A stretch of 64,000 nt of DNA from Actinomyces sp. zg-332. GTDB lineage: Bacteria > Actinomycetota > Actinomycetes > Actinomycetales > Actinomycetaceae. Positions within the stretch are counted from its first letter, which is position 1, and every line of letters starts with the position of its first letter. The position numbers and the translations under genes are program-made. Below are positions 26,744-35,931 of the stretch, one piece after another. The notes below the pieces were generated by a model. The model was not told the origin of the DNA. It ran no database searches and was given only the letters and a program-made list of their open reading frames with translations. The stretch covers positions 806,001-870,000 of the forward strand of contig NZ_CP064951.1 in assembly GCF_011751945.2 (NCBI RefSeq), read 5' to 3'.

Positions 26744-27415
26744 GTGTATAACCTAGGTGTTATAGGTGGTATGGGGTCACTAGCAACAGCTGAATATTTT
26801 AGAAAACTAGTTACTTCATCATCAGCTAAAAGTGATAGCGATCATATAAATGTAATTATCTTGAATCACGCTACCCTACCTGATCGTTCTGAATGCATAC
26901 TAAATAACACTCCAGAAAAATTTCTTGACTGTATTAAAAGTGACTTTGAAATTTTAAATAACGCCAAAGTAAATGCTATTGCTATTCCTTGTAATACAAG
27001 CCATTACTACTATAATAATTTCCTTGATTTTACTAATATTCCAGTAATTAATATGGTAGAAAAAACGATTTTAGCAGTAAAATCGTCTAACTTTTCGAAA
27101 GCCTGCGTTTTTGGAACTAAAGGTACTTTATCGTCAAAAATATATAATAGATATGCAAATGAACACGGTATCGAACTAGTTAACTTACCTTCAGATATAC
27201 AAAATGAAGTAATGAAGATAATATATGACATCAAAGAAAACGGTGACGTAACATCTAATAGTTTTAATGAGATTTTAAGTAACTACTGTGATGAAGAAAC
27301 CATTGGTATTATAGCTTGTACAGAGCTTAGCTTAATACCTATAACTTCTGAAGTAAAAACTATAGATGCACTCGACGTATTAGTTAGAGAAAGCTTGAAA
27401 TACAATATAAAGTAA
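26744..27415 (+). CDS. Aspartate/glutamate racemase family protein
   Basis: A 223-residue PLP-independent amino acid racemase. Both catalytic cysteines are present: Cys83 in IAIPCNTSHYYY and Cys192 in IIACTELSLIP. The N-terminus is GVIGGMGSLATAEYFRKL, typical of aspartate racemases. It should convert L-Asp to D-Asp, which would feed the ligase encoded directly upstream. The start is GTG at 26744, four bases after the ligase stop; the ribosome site is weak, in keeping with translational coupling. A separate glutamate racemase role is less likely because of the context. Confidence 0.85.
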   Translation: MYNLGVIGGMGSLATAEYFRKLVTSSSAKSDSDHINVIILNHATLPDRSECILNNTPEKFLDCIKSDFEILNNAKVNAIAIPCNTSHYYYNNFLDFTNIPVINMVEKTILAVKSSNFSKACVFGTKGTLSSKIYNRYANEHGIELVNLPSDIQNEVMKIIYDIKENGDVTSNSFNEILSNYCDEETIGIIACTELSLIPITSEVKTIDALDVLVRESLKYNIK

Positions 27416-27510
27416 AATGCTTATGAGTGTAAACTATCACTAATACTAGAACCAAAAATAAAACTTAAGTATACACAAAAGCCTTACTTTACGAGTGTTA
27501 CAATAAAATG

Positions 27511-28044
27511 CTATCTAAAGTTTATGTTTGGACTTTGTTTCAAAGGTTGAAGAATATATTCATCACAATTCGATATGTAATGCACTTCCTTTAAAATGCT
27601 CAGTTTCTCATATCCACTTATAGATGTAACTAAAAACATATCATCTTCCCCATCCCAGTCAGGACAAATCTTGTGGTATATTTCCAAGCCTCCATCAAAT
27701 ACTAAAGTCTGAACTTTTAATAAATCTTCCTCAGTCAATTCTAAATTTTCGAAAAATTCCCAGTAATCCGATATGTAATCAGTACCTGAGTCATAAAAAT
27801 CATAGTCAGCATATTTCTTGTCTAATATATCAAGATTGCTCAAAAAACTAGGGTTTTTATCTAAGATTTCTTCTATGACTACTAGTTTAAAACGGCAATC
27901 TTCAAACATATTACTTTTATCTTTCATAGGAAAGTAATTCCACAATTGGTTTTGGTTACCTAGAACTTTTTCTTCAAACTCATGTTCACTAATAGTATTT
28001 TCTGTATAACTTGACCTTCGAAAAATTCTGTCAAAAAATTTCAT
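27511..28044 (-). CDS. Hypothetical protein, possibly DUF6892-like
   Basis: A 177-residue acidic, soluble protein. The C-terminal half reads LTEEDLLKVQTLVFDGGLEI followed by YHKICPDWDGEDD and a conserved-looking ISGYEKL. From memory this resembles DUF6892-type proteins found near polymorphic toxin and immunity loci, but I am not sure. No toxin gene is nearby. It is convergent with the racemase operon and divergent from the MFS gene. Confidence 0.55.
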   Translation of the reverse strand: MKFFDRIFRRSSYTENTISEHEFEEKVLGNQNQLWNYFPMKDKSNMFEDCRFKLVVIEEILDKNPSFLSNLDILDKKYADYDFYDSGTDYISDYWEFFENLELTEEDLLKVQTLVFDGGLEIYHKICPDWDGEDDMFLVTSISGYEKLSILKEVHYISNCDEYILQPLKQSPNINFR

Positions 28045-28200
28045 CTTCGATTCCTTTTACACAATTATCTAAAGTGCTATTCAATATCCTATACTAAGGT
28101 TTATAATTTTTTACATAAACTTATCTTATCTGTTACAAATATGATAAAATTTTATGCATTTCAATTAGCAAACACTATTAGCAGTAAAATAAGTATAGCC

Positions 28201-29583
28201 ATGAGTAATAACACAAAAAAATATGTAAGTAGTAAACAACTTCTTGCTCTATTAGTCGGTATGACTTCTGTAATTCTTTTCCTAGGATTTGAAGGCATTG
28301 CTGTGACAGCAATTATGCCTGAAGTTACACGCGATTTGAAAGCTGTTACTTACTATCCTCTAGCTGCAGGTATGAGTATGGCTGTTCAAATTTTTTCTAC
28401 AGCCCTATCAGGAATCTGGTGTGATAGCAAAGGCCCAAAGAAAGTAATAATAGTTGGAACTACTATCTTTACTTTCGGGCTAATACTTTCAGGAATAGCT
28501 TCAGAAATTGTACTGTTCATCATAGGTCGTGCAGTACAAGGCCTTGGAGCTGGTATGCTTATCGTGCCTTTTTATGTAATAGTTGGATCAGTAGTTGAAC
28601 CAACTAAGAGACCAATGTTTTTTGTAGTATTTTCAGCCGCTTGGATTATTCCGGCTATAATTGGCCCTTATGGTGCTTCGATTATAAATAAGTATTATGG
28701 CTGGCGAATGGTATTCCTAGCTATTCCACCTTTCGTTATTTTGGCTATGCTACTACTAGTGCCTATGCTCATTATGTTAAAGCCAAAAAATCTACCAATA
28801 ACTCCTAAAGCAAAGAAAGTTCTACTCGGAGCATTAGGTGGAGGATTTTTCATAGCTTTATCGCAAATTGCTGCTGTGCTTCCAACTAACCAAATGGTTC
28901 CAGCAGTATTGCTTTGCATTATTTTAGCCACATTTTCTATTCGCTTTGTCTTACCTGAAGGTACTTTTTCTTTACGAGAAGGAATATCTTCAATTATTGC
29001 TGTGCGTGGTTTAACTTTAGGAATAGTCATTGGTAGCGAAACCCTAATTCCTCTAATACTAGTCATTGGTAGAGGCTGGGATGTAGAAACTGTAGCTTTC
29101 CTTGTCAGCATAGGATCCATCGGTTGGTTTTTAGGATCTTTCATACAAGGACGCATAAAAGATAAAAACTCGCGTAAAAAACTAATTCCAATTGGTGGAA
29201 TAATAACAATTTTTGGCACTGTACTGTCAATAATAGGTATGTTCGATAGCATAAACTTCATAGTATTACTGTCAGGTTGGGCATTATCTTCATTAGGGAC
29301 TGGATTAATTGTTTCTACTTGTTCTGTGCTTGCTTTAGAAGTAACTCCAGAGGAAAATCATGGTGATATTTCTTCAGCATTACAAGTCGGCGATTCCTAC
29401 GGCTCAGCACTACTATTAGCTTTAATTGGTGTGCTATATACACCTCTTTCTTCCAGCGCCCATCCTTGGCCATATTTACCAAGTGGATTCTTGATGTTTA
29501 TAGTAGCTTTGATAGGATTTTATGCTGCTTGGAAAACATATACATTTACGACTAAATATTATGAGGAAAACAATTTAGTATAA
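28201..29583 (+). CDS. MFS transporter, paralogue of the 5552 gene
   Basis: A 460-residue membrane protein of the major facilitator superfamily with about 12-14 hydrophobic segments. GIWCDSKGPKK is the motif-A loop, and GRAVQGLGAGMLIVPFYVIVG matches the 5552 gene line by line. The in-frame ATG at 28141 would add 20 residues. I prefer ATG 28201, because the protein then has the same N-terminus and almost the same length as its paralogue (461). Neither start has a good ribosome site. No partner gene follows, unlike at 6961. Probable drug or metabolite exporter; substrate unknown. Confidence 0.82.
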   Translation: MSNNTKKYVSSKQLLALLVGMTSVILFLGFEGIAVTAIMPEVTRDLKAVTYYPLAAGMSMAVQIFSTALSGIWCDSKGPKKVIIVGTTIFTFGLILSGIASEIVLFIIGRAVQGLGAGMLIVPFYVIVGSVVEPTKRPMFFVVFSAAWIIPAIIGPYGASIINKYYGWRMVFLAIPPFVILAMLLLVPMLIMLKPKNLPITPKAKKVLLGALGGGFFIALSQIAAVLPTNQMVPAVLLCIILATFSIRFVLPEGTFSLREGISSIIAVRGLTLGIVIGSETLIPLILVIGRGWDVETVAFLVSIGSIGWFLGSFIQGRIKDKNSRKKLIPIGGIITIFGTVLSIIGMFDSINFIVLLSGWALSSLGTGLIVSTCSVLALEVTPEENHGDISSALQVGDSYGSALLLALIGVLYTPLSSSAHPWPYLPSGFLMFIVALIGFYAAWKTYTFTTKYYEENNLV

Positions 29584-29757
29584 ATCTAGTTTTTGCAAAA
29601 TCTACTTATAGTAAATATACAAGTGTTATTTACAATAATCTGTTAGTATTTAGGCAAAACAATAACAACTTATCCTTTTTACTATGTTTTAATCGTATTT
29701 TTCTCAAAAAACGTGTAAAATTTACTCTTGTTAATATTATTTAGTAGAAGTGTGTGA

Positions 29758-31647
29758 ATGAACGAATATACAAGTATCGAAGATACTAATAAAGATATGA
29801 ATGAAATTACGTTTGATAGTTTAGGTTTATCAGATCAAATTCTAAAATCAATTGAAAAAGTAGGATATGTTACTCCTACCCCTATTCAGGTGCAAACAAT
29901 CCCGTTATTGTTAGAGGGAAAAGACGTTGTAGGTATAGCTCAAACAGGTACTGGTAAAACTGCTGCTTTCGCATTGCCTATCCTAGAGAAAATCAACCCT
30001 AATGCTAAAAATGTACAAGCTCTTATTCTAGCTCCTACACGTGAATTAGCAATGCAAAGCGCAAATGCAATGGACAGCTTTTTAGGCCCTAAATCAAAGG
30101 TAAAAGTTGTTGCTGTTTACGGAGGATCTTCTTATACACCACAGATAGAAGCACTTAAATCTGGTGCACAAATAGTGGTAGGTACCCCTGGTAGAATCAT
30201 GGACCTTATGGAAAAGAAGGCATTAGATTTAACTAATGTTTCTTTCTTAGTCCTAGATGAAGCTGATGAAATGTTACGTATGGGCTTTGCTGAGGACGTT
30301 GAAAATATTGTTACTGATATTCCTAATACTAAACAAACAGCTTTATTCTCAGCAACTATGCCTGAAGATATAAGAAAAATTGCTAATAATCATTTGAATA
30401 ATCCAACAGAAGTAAGCATTACTAAGCAATCTACTACGACAAAAAATATTCACCAGACTTATGCTGTGGTTCCTTTCAAGCATAAAGTAGGTGCTTTGTC
30501 ACGAGTATTGTCAGTAAAAAATTATGGTGGTGCTATAGTTTTCGTTAGGACAAGAGCAACAGCTGAAGAAGTAGCAATTGAACTTGGCGCTAGAGGAATT
30601 ATGGCTGCAACTATAAGTGGCGATGTTCCTCAAAGAGAGCGTGAAAGACTTGTTGAACGCATAAAAAATGGTAGCTTAAATATTCTAGTTGCAACAGATG
30701 TGGCTGCTCGCGGTATAGATATTGAGCGTGTTGGACTGGTCGTAAACTTTGATGTACCTCGTGAAAATGAAGCTTATGTACATCGTATTGGACGTACTGG
30801 TCGTGCTGGACGTAAAGGTGAAGCTTTAACTTTCCTAACTCCAAAAGAAAGCTACAAGCTACGTCAGATTGAAAAGCTTACAGGTGCAAAACTAGAAGAA
30901 GTAGCGATTCCTACTCCAAAAGATGTATCAGAACATAAAGCTAAAGTTCAAATGGAAAATATTTCACAACGAGTAACTAAACCTCGTTTAGAACTATATA
31001 AAGAAATATTTACATCTTTCTGCCAAAGTAACGATATTTCACCAGTTGATGCTGCTGCAGCAATGCTGGCATTAACTGTAGGTGACGAAGGACCTTCACT
31101 TAGGGAAGAAAAAAACAGAATACGTTATGAAGAGTCAGTTGATGAAAATGGAGAATTCATCAGTGCCGTATTTGAAGAAGGACGAGATAAATCTAGCCGT
31201 AAATCTTCACGAGGTACAGGTGGAGGTTATTCTTCTAGAGAACGAAGCCGTGCAGTTCAAGAAGGCTTTACTCGTTACCGTATTGAAGTAGGTCGTAAAG
31301 ACAATGTCTCCCCTGGTGAAATTGTTGGTGCTATGGCTGGAGAATCGTCACTTAAAGGAAGCCAAATTGGCCGTATAGATATATTGCCTACTTTTACTTT
31401 AGTTGATGTAAATCAAGAAATATCTGGTAAAGATATGCGTCGCCTACAAAACACTCAAGTTCGGAATAGATCTTTACTAATTTCTTTAGATGAAGGTCCA
31501 AAAACTAGGAGTTCCAATAGAGGCGGACGAGGTAGAATTTCTTCTCCAAGTAAGCATTACGATAATATTCGTGTGAAAAGAAAAGGAAAAGATTTCATTC
31601 CTAAAGGGGCATCTAAAAAGGTAAAGAAAAACAAGAAAAAGAGGTAA
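29758..31647 (+). CDS. deaD: DEAD-box RNA helicase, DeaD/CsdA type
   Basis: A 629-residue ATP-dependent RNA helicase for ribosome assembly and RNA decay. All motifs are present: Q motif (TPTPIQVQTIP), AQTGTGKT, PTRELA, DEAD, SAT, ARGIDIE and HRIGRTGR. After the two RecA domains (about 1-370) comes a dimerisation-like region, then a DbpA RNA-binding domain (about 505-575, YRIEVGRKDNVSPGEIVGAM) and a basic tail rich in Lys, Arg and Gly. Domain order and length fit DeaD. Monocistronic with a terminator. Confidence 0.95.
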   Translation: MNEYTSIEDTNKDMNEITFDSLGLSDQILKSIEKVGYVTPTPIQVQTIPLLLEGKDVVGIAQTGTGKTAAFALPILEKINPNAKNVQALILAPTRELAMQSANAMDSFLGPKSKVKVVAVYGGSSYTPQIEALKSGAQIVVGTPGRIMDLMEKKALDLTNVSFLVLDEADEMLRMGFAEDVENIVTDIPNTKQTALFSATMPEDIRKIANNHLNNPTEVSITKQSTTTKNIHQTYAVVPFKHKVGALSRVLSVKNYGGAIVFVRTRATAEEVAIELGARGIMAATISGDVPQRERERLVERIKNGSLNILVATDVAARGIDIERVGLVVNFDVPRENEAYVHRIGRTGRAGRKGEALTFLTPKESYKLRQIEKLTGAKLEEVAIPTPKDVSEHKAKVQMENISQRVTKPRLELYKEIFTSFCQSNDISPVDAAAAMLALTVGDEGPSLREEKNRIRYEESVDENGEFISAVFEEGRDKSSRKSSRGTGGGYSSRERSRAVQEGFTRYRIEVGRKDNVSPGEIVGAMAGESSLKGSQIGRIDILPTFTLVDVNQEISGKDMRRLQNTQVRNRSLLISLDEGPKTRSSNRGGRGRISSPSKHYDNIRVKRKGKDFIPKGASKKVKKNKKKR

Positions 31648-31670
31648 TTCCTCAAAGTATTCTTGAGAGC

Positions 31671-31709
31671 GTAGCCGTGTTTTGCAGTGAGCGTAATAAA
31701 TACGGCTAC
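31671..31709 (+). terminator. Terminator of deaD
   Basis: GTAGCCGTGTTT at 31671-31682 pairs with AAATACGGCTAC at 31698-31709 (one G-T pair), followed by TTTTTAT. Confidence 0.8.
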
Positions 31710-31923
31710 TTTTTATTTAAACTGAGAATATCTTATCTTCGTGCACTGAACAAAGTTTATTCTTAGAAGAATTATTTACTGTATTACTTATAAATATGAG
31801 TATAAATATACCTTTTAAACATACTTTTACACATTTATTAAACAGCAAAAGTATTTAATACTTGCACCTATGATTTATAAAAAGGTTCATTTATGTAACG
31901 AGAAATTAGCTAATTTTTGTTAC

Positions 31924-32640
31924 CTATCCCATTTTCATTGCGTATTTTATATGAGAATTATTTTCTTTTTCATACCATAATGCTGTTGGAATACCATGAC
32001 CTGTTAAAAATATAGTACGAGGGTCAACTATATTGCATATAGTACGCAAAGACTGTAGCATTTGTGTGCGATCTCCTCCTGGTAGGTCAGTTCTTCCCAC
32101 ACTAGACGCAAATATTACATCTCCCCCAAAAGCATATAAGTTATGTTCATTTTTTATTCCGCGAGCTGTGTAGTCCTCAATCTCACAAGAGAATAAAAAT
32201 ATGCTTGATCCTTCAGTATGTCCAGGTGTTGGTATTCCTCGTAGGAAAAATCCATCGATTATTTCAAAAGCTGTAGTATAAGTTTCATCTGGCAAAGGCT
32301 GAATATTTTTTATAGGAACGAATTCTTCGTTAGCTAAAATTCTAAAATTTCTAGCAATTTCTTCACCAAAATGCTGGTACGGATCATCTAAACGGTACAT
32401 ATCAGGCTTAGGAATATAAGTTGGTATATTGAATTTACCAGCGTCCCAAATGTGATCAAGATGCCCATGAGTTAGAAGTATACTTTTAGGCTCAGCATTT
32501 ATATCTTCCATCAGCATATCAATCATCTTTTTAGTATATGCGCCTGGATCTACTATTAAAGCTTGATTCTTATCGTTTACAACAATATAGCAATTCTCCT
32601 CAAAAACAGGTGATACAGTACAATAAATTTTCATAACCAT
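31924..32640 (-). CDS. MBL-fold metallohydrolase, glyoxalase II-like
   Basis: A 238-residue metallo-beta-lactamase-fold protein. The metal ligands are in THGHLDHIWD, GHTEGSSIF, GGDVIFASSVGRTDLPGGD and the last His in LTGHGIPT. This pattern matches the YcbL/glyoxalase II-like subgroup that hydrolyses thioesters. It starts at ATG 32640 behind TAGGAG; a second ATG two codons on is an alternative. Cytoplasmic. Monocistronic. Substrate unknown. Confidence 0.9.
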   Translation of the reverse strand: MVMKIYCTVSPVFEENCYIVVNDKNQALIVDPGAYTKKMIDMLMEDINAEPKSILLTHGHLDHIWDAGKFNIPTYIPKPDMYRLDDPYQHFGEEIARNFRILANEEFVPIKNIQPLPDETYTTAFEIIDGFFLRGIPTPGHTEGSSIFLFSCEIEDYTARGIKNEHNLYAFGGDVIFASSVGRTDLPGGDRTQMLQSLRTICNIVDPRTIFLTGHGIPTALWYEKENNSHIKYAMKMG

Positions 32641-32776
32641 GAATATACTCCTAATTTCATACTGTTTAATTATCTTATATCGCTAATTATTCTTCTACAT
32701 TTTATCTAAAGTTACTTATAGTATTTTTATATATTTTTCATATACAAGTATCTTGCATAAAAAGTCTTAACGTTAA

Positions 32777-34306
32777 CTAAGCTAAACTGTTATCATAACT
32801 TTCTTTACTTTTTCTAAATAAAATTTTCCAAGCTAAAATAACACTAATTACCATCAAAATAACGTTTATTATACCAACTATTGGAATCGCATACATAAAT
32901 GCACTTTTAGCATTTTGAGCAAGATTACGAGCTAAATCTGGGTTCTTATAAACTAGTGAATTAACAACATCTATAGCACCACTGTAAGTTTCTTTAGCTA
33001 CCTGTAAATCTTTGTCTGATAAACCATCAGGAATAAGTAGATGTAATTTATATCCCCAGTTCATTACTGATCCTATAACAGCAGCTCCCATAACCATGCC
33101 AAGTTCGTAAACTGACTCAGATATACCTGAGGCTGCACCAGATTTATTTATAGGCACAGTTTCAATTATCAAATCATAAGCTATAGTTTCTACAAATCCA
33201 ATCCCAATACCTAAAAAGCACCAAATAATGTTTATAGTTATAGTTGTATTATTTGCACCTATTACAGCTAAAAACACGTAGGCAAAAAGATTTATAAACA
33301 GACTAGATATTACTATTATTTTCTTTGAAAAACGCTTAGCTAGTGGCACAACTATCATTCCAGCTATAAAGAAAGCAAAAGAAGAAGGCAACATCAACAG
33401 CCCAGCTGTCATAGGAGAAAATCCAGCAGCTAGTTGCAAAAACTGCGTTACAACGAATGTGAAGCCCATCAGAGAGAAAGCCCCAATAACATTTACTACA
33501 ATTCCACCAGCAAAGTTAGAATTTTTAAAAAGCATAATGTCAAACATTGGGTTTTCTTTAGAGGACAAGTGTTTTACAAATGCATAACCAGAAACTATGC
33601 TCACCAATATAAGCATAACTGATGTGAAACTTATCCCCTCTGTTACAGAATACTTAATAACGTATACGAAGCTTGTTATTGCCACTATAGATAGCAAAAT
33701 AGCAGTAAAATCTAAAGGTCCTGGGTTAGTGTCCTTAGTTTCTTTCAACAAAGAAGGTATTAACACAAGTGCTGGTATAGTAAACGGTAAAGTTACTAGA
33801 AATACTGATCCCCAATAAAAGTATTCTAGCAATACCCCACCAATTATTGGTCCTATTGCAGCTCCTACTGAAAAAGTAGATATCCAAATTGCGATAGCCA
33901 TAGGAAGTTTATCTGATTTCTCGAACATAACTCTTATATTCGAAAGAGTCGTAGGTGCTATACCTGCACTAAAAAATCCGAGCAATCCCCTACATATCAG
34001 CAAGAGTGAAGCTGAGGTAGAAAATGCTGCTGCAACTGAAACTAAAGTAAAACCTACTGTACCGAGCAAAAGTAGTTTCTTTCTACCAATTCTATCAGCA
34101 AAATTTCCAGCAGCTACTAGAAAAGCTGACATGATAAGAGAGTACATATCAACTATCCACAGTTGCATTGTTGCTGATGGATGTAATGCGATAGAAATTT
34201 CAGGTAAAGCAAAGAGAAGGATAGTTGTATCCATCGCTACAACTAGCGTTGGCAGTAGTAAAATACATAAAGTTACCCAAGTCTTAACAGACACTTCTTT
34301 TTGCAT
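32777..34306 (-). CDS. MFS transporter, DHA2 (EmrB/QacA) family
   Basis: A 509-residue membrane protein with 14 hydrophobic segments, the DHA2 drug:proton antiporter layout. VAMDTTILLFALPEISIAL is the first-segment motif, GNFADRIGRKKLLLLG is motif A, and GAAIGPIIGGVLLEY is the exporter motif C in segment five. I chose the ATG at 34306, preceded by AGGTGA, over the in-frame ATG at 34351, which has no ribosome site. A 12-base inverted repeat brackets the promoter region. Probable export of cationic drugs or dyes. Confidence 0.87.
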   Translation of the reverse strand: MQKEVSVKTWVTLCILLLPTLVVAMDTTILLFALPEISIALHPSATMQLWIVDMYSLIMSAFLVAAGNFADRIGRKKLLLLGTVGFTLVSVAAAFSTSASLLLICRGLLGFFSAGIAPTTLSNIRVMFEKSDKLPMAIAIWISTFSVGAAIGPIIGGVLLEYFYWGSVFLVTLPFTIPALVLIPSLLKETKDTNPGPLDFTAILLSIVAITSFVYVIKYSVTEGISFTSVMLILVSIVSGYAFVKHLSSKENPMFDIMLFKNSNFAGGIVVNVIGAFSLMGFTFVVTQFLQLAAGFSPMTAGLLMLPSSFAFFIAGMIVVPLAKRFSKKIIVISSLFINLFAYVFLAVIGANNTTITINIIWCFLGIGIGFVETIAYDLIIETVPINKSGAASGISESVYELGMVMGAAVIGSVMNWGYKLHLLIPDGLSDKDLQVAKETYSGAIDVVNSLVYKNPDLARNLAQNAKSAFMYAIPIVGIINVILMVISVILAWKILFRKSKESYDNSLA

Positions 34307-34352
34307 ATTTTCACCTATTTTATAAGTATTTTTATCTTCTATTAACAACATT

Positions 34353-34403
34353 AATGTGAATATTTATATGAGCACTTGTAACAAAAGGAATAATATTCAC
34401 ATT
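34353..34403. promoter_or_regulatory. Inverted repeat around the DHA2 exporter promoter
   Basis: AATGTGAATATT at 34353-34364 and its exact reverse complement at 34392-34403, 27 bases apart. On the minus strand TTCCTT and TATAAA-like boxes (spacer about 16) fall between and beside the arms. It may be a two-site operator for a regulator not encoded nearby, or a hairpin in the leader. Confidence 0.5.
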
Positions 34404-34490
34404 TTAAATCGAGTGCGTTTAGTATAATGGGAATTGTAAAATATCACTTCTTACTTATATTCGTAGGTTTTATATAAACTGCCCTTCACA

Positions 34491-34510
34491 AGATATATAA
34501 TTATATATCT
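34491..34510. repeat. Perfect 20-base AT palindrome
   Basis: AGATATATAA/TTATATATCT with no spacer. It lies 22 bases past the end of the threonine ammonia-lyase gene. It could act as a weak terminator hairpin, but there is no clear T run on the minus strand. Confidence 0.4.
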
Positions 34511-34531
34511 TTCTAAGAGTGGAAAGTCAAT

Positions 34532-35770
34532 TTATATTAGCATTCTCAATATTTCTGAGTCTTGGTTGAGTTCTTCAATATGTAAAATAGATTCTTGCAT
34601 CCTTTTTCGTAGCGAGGATATGTCTTGAGGGTCTTGTAAGTCTAATCCTACTAATGCTGGACCATTTTCCCTGTTATTTTTCTTTATATACTGGAAGTAA
34701 ACAATATCTTCGCCTGCTTGCAAAACATCCTCCAAAAATAGACGTAATGCGCCTGGTTGCTGTGGAAAAGAAACTAAGAAGTAACGACGATATCCTTCGT
34801 ATACAGCTGCTCTTTCCATTATTTCAGCATAACGAGATAAATCGTTATTCCCACCAGAAACAATGCATATAACATTTCCTTTAGGCTTGTTTTTAAGGAA
34901 AGGTATTGCTGCGCTTGCTAAAGCTCCTGCTGGTTCAGCAATAATGCCATCTGTCTGATACATCTCAAGCATTTCAGCACATACTGCACCCTCTGGTACA
35001 GCTACAAACTCATCTACGTATTCTTTTATTATTTCAAAAGGAATTTTTCCAACTTTACCTACTGCTGTACCATCAACGAATGTATCAACTTTATCAAGCT
35101 GCACTGGCTGTCCAGCTTCGATAGCTTTTTTGACACATGCTGCACCTTGCGGTTCCACAGCAACAACTCTAGTGTTTGGTCTATTATTTTTAATCCAAAA
35201 AGCTATTCCTGATAGCAGTCCCCCACCACCAGCTGGTATTAGCACAGTTTCTATATCTTCAGAGAAATATTTATCTATTTCATACCCTATAGTTGCCTGT
35301 CCATATATAGTTTTTTCGCTATCATACGGATGAACGTAAATCATTCCTTCTGATTCAGCTTTTTCAAAAGCACTTTTATTAGCTAAATCAAAGTTACCAT
35401 CTACTACTATTGGTTCTACCCATTTACCCCCAATAGAGCTAATTCTTCTACGTTTTTGTTTAGGGGTATTACTTGGTAAGAAAATAGTTCCTTTAATTCC
35501 TAGTTTAGAACAAGCATAGGCTATACCTTGGGCGTGGTTTCCAGCAGAAGCACACACAACTCCAGCTTGTTTTTCAGCTTCGCTTAGTTGTGAGGCAGAG
35601 TTATAGGCGCCCCTAACTTTAAAAGATCTACATTTTTGAATATCTTCGCGCTTGAAAAAAACATTGCAATCATATTTTTCTGATAATCTCGTACTTATTT
35701 GAATAGGAGTTTTTTCGACTATTCCTTCAAGTGTAGCGACTGCTTTTTCTACTTTTTCTTTCTCAAGCAT
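34532..35770 (-). CDS. ilvA: Threonine ammonia-lyase, biosynthetic type
   Basis: A 412-residue PLP enzyme that turns threonine into 2-oxobutanoate for isoleucine synthesis. The PLP lysine is Lys51 in SFKVRGAYN, and the phosphate loop is AGGGGLLSG. A C-terminal ACT-like regulatory domain (about 325-412, YFLVSFPQQPGALRLFLEDV) suggests feedback control, as in the short IlvA of Bacillus and actinobacteria. Monocistronic. No other ilv gene is seen in the window. Confidence 0.92.
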   Translation of the reverse strand: MLEKEKVEKAVATLEGIVEKTPIQISTRLSEKYDCNVFFKREDIQKCRSFKVRGAYNSASQLSEAEKQAGVVCASAGNHAQGIAYACSKLGIKGTIFLPSNTPKQKRRRISSIGGKWVEPIVVDGNFDLANKSAFEKAESEGMIYVHPYDSEKTIYGQATIGYEIDKYFSEDIETVLIPAGGGGLLSGIAFWIKNNRPNTRVVAVEPQGAACVKKAIEAGQPVQLDKVDTFVDGTAVGKVGKIPFEIIKEYVDEFVAVPEGAVCAEMLEMYQTDGIIAEPAGALASAAIPFLKNKPKGNVICIVSGGNNDLSRYAEIMERAAVYEGYRRYFLVSFPQQPGALRLFLEDVLQAGEDIVYFQYIKKNNRENGPALVGLDLQDPQDISSLRKRMQESILHIEELNQDSEILRMLI

Positions 35771-35931
35771 TATTACCTTCTTAAACGATTACGTAGTGTA
35801 TAACTGGAACTATTTTACAATAATTATTTCTCTAGATTTAATATAAAATAATGTAAAAAGTGCATTTTTATTTTTTTTCGTTACAATTTTATAGTAGCTA
35901 TTTTAAAAAACGTAAGTTAGAAAGTAATATT

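Noticed and set aside
28695-29261. A 188-codon antisense frame inside the MFS gene at 28201
   Set aside because: A shadow of the membrane-protein gene on the other strand; composition and lack of a ribosome site show it is not real.
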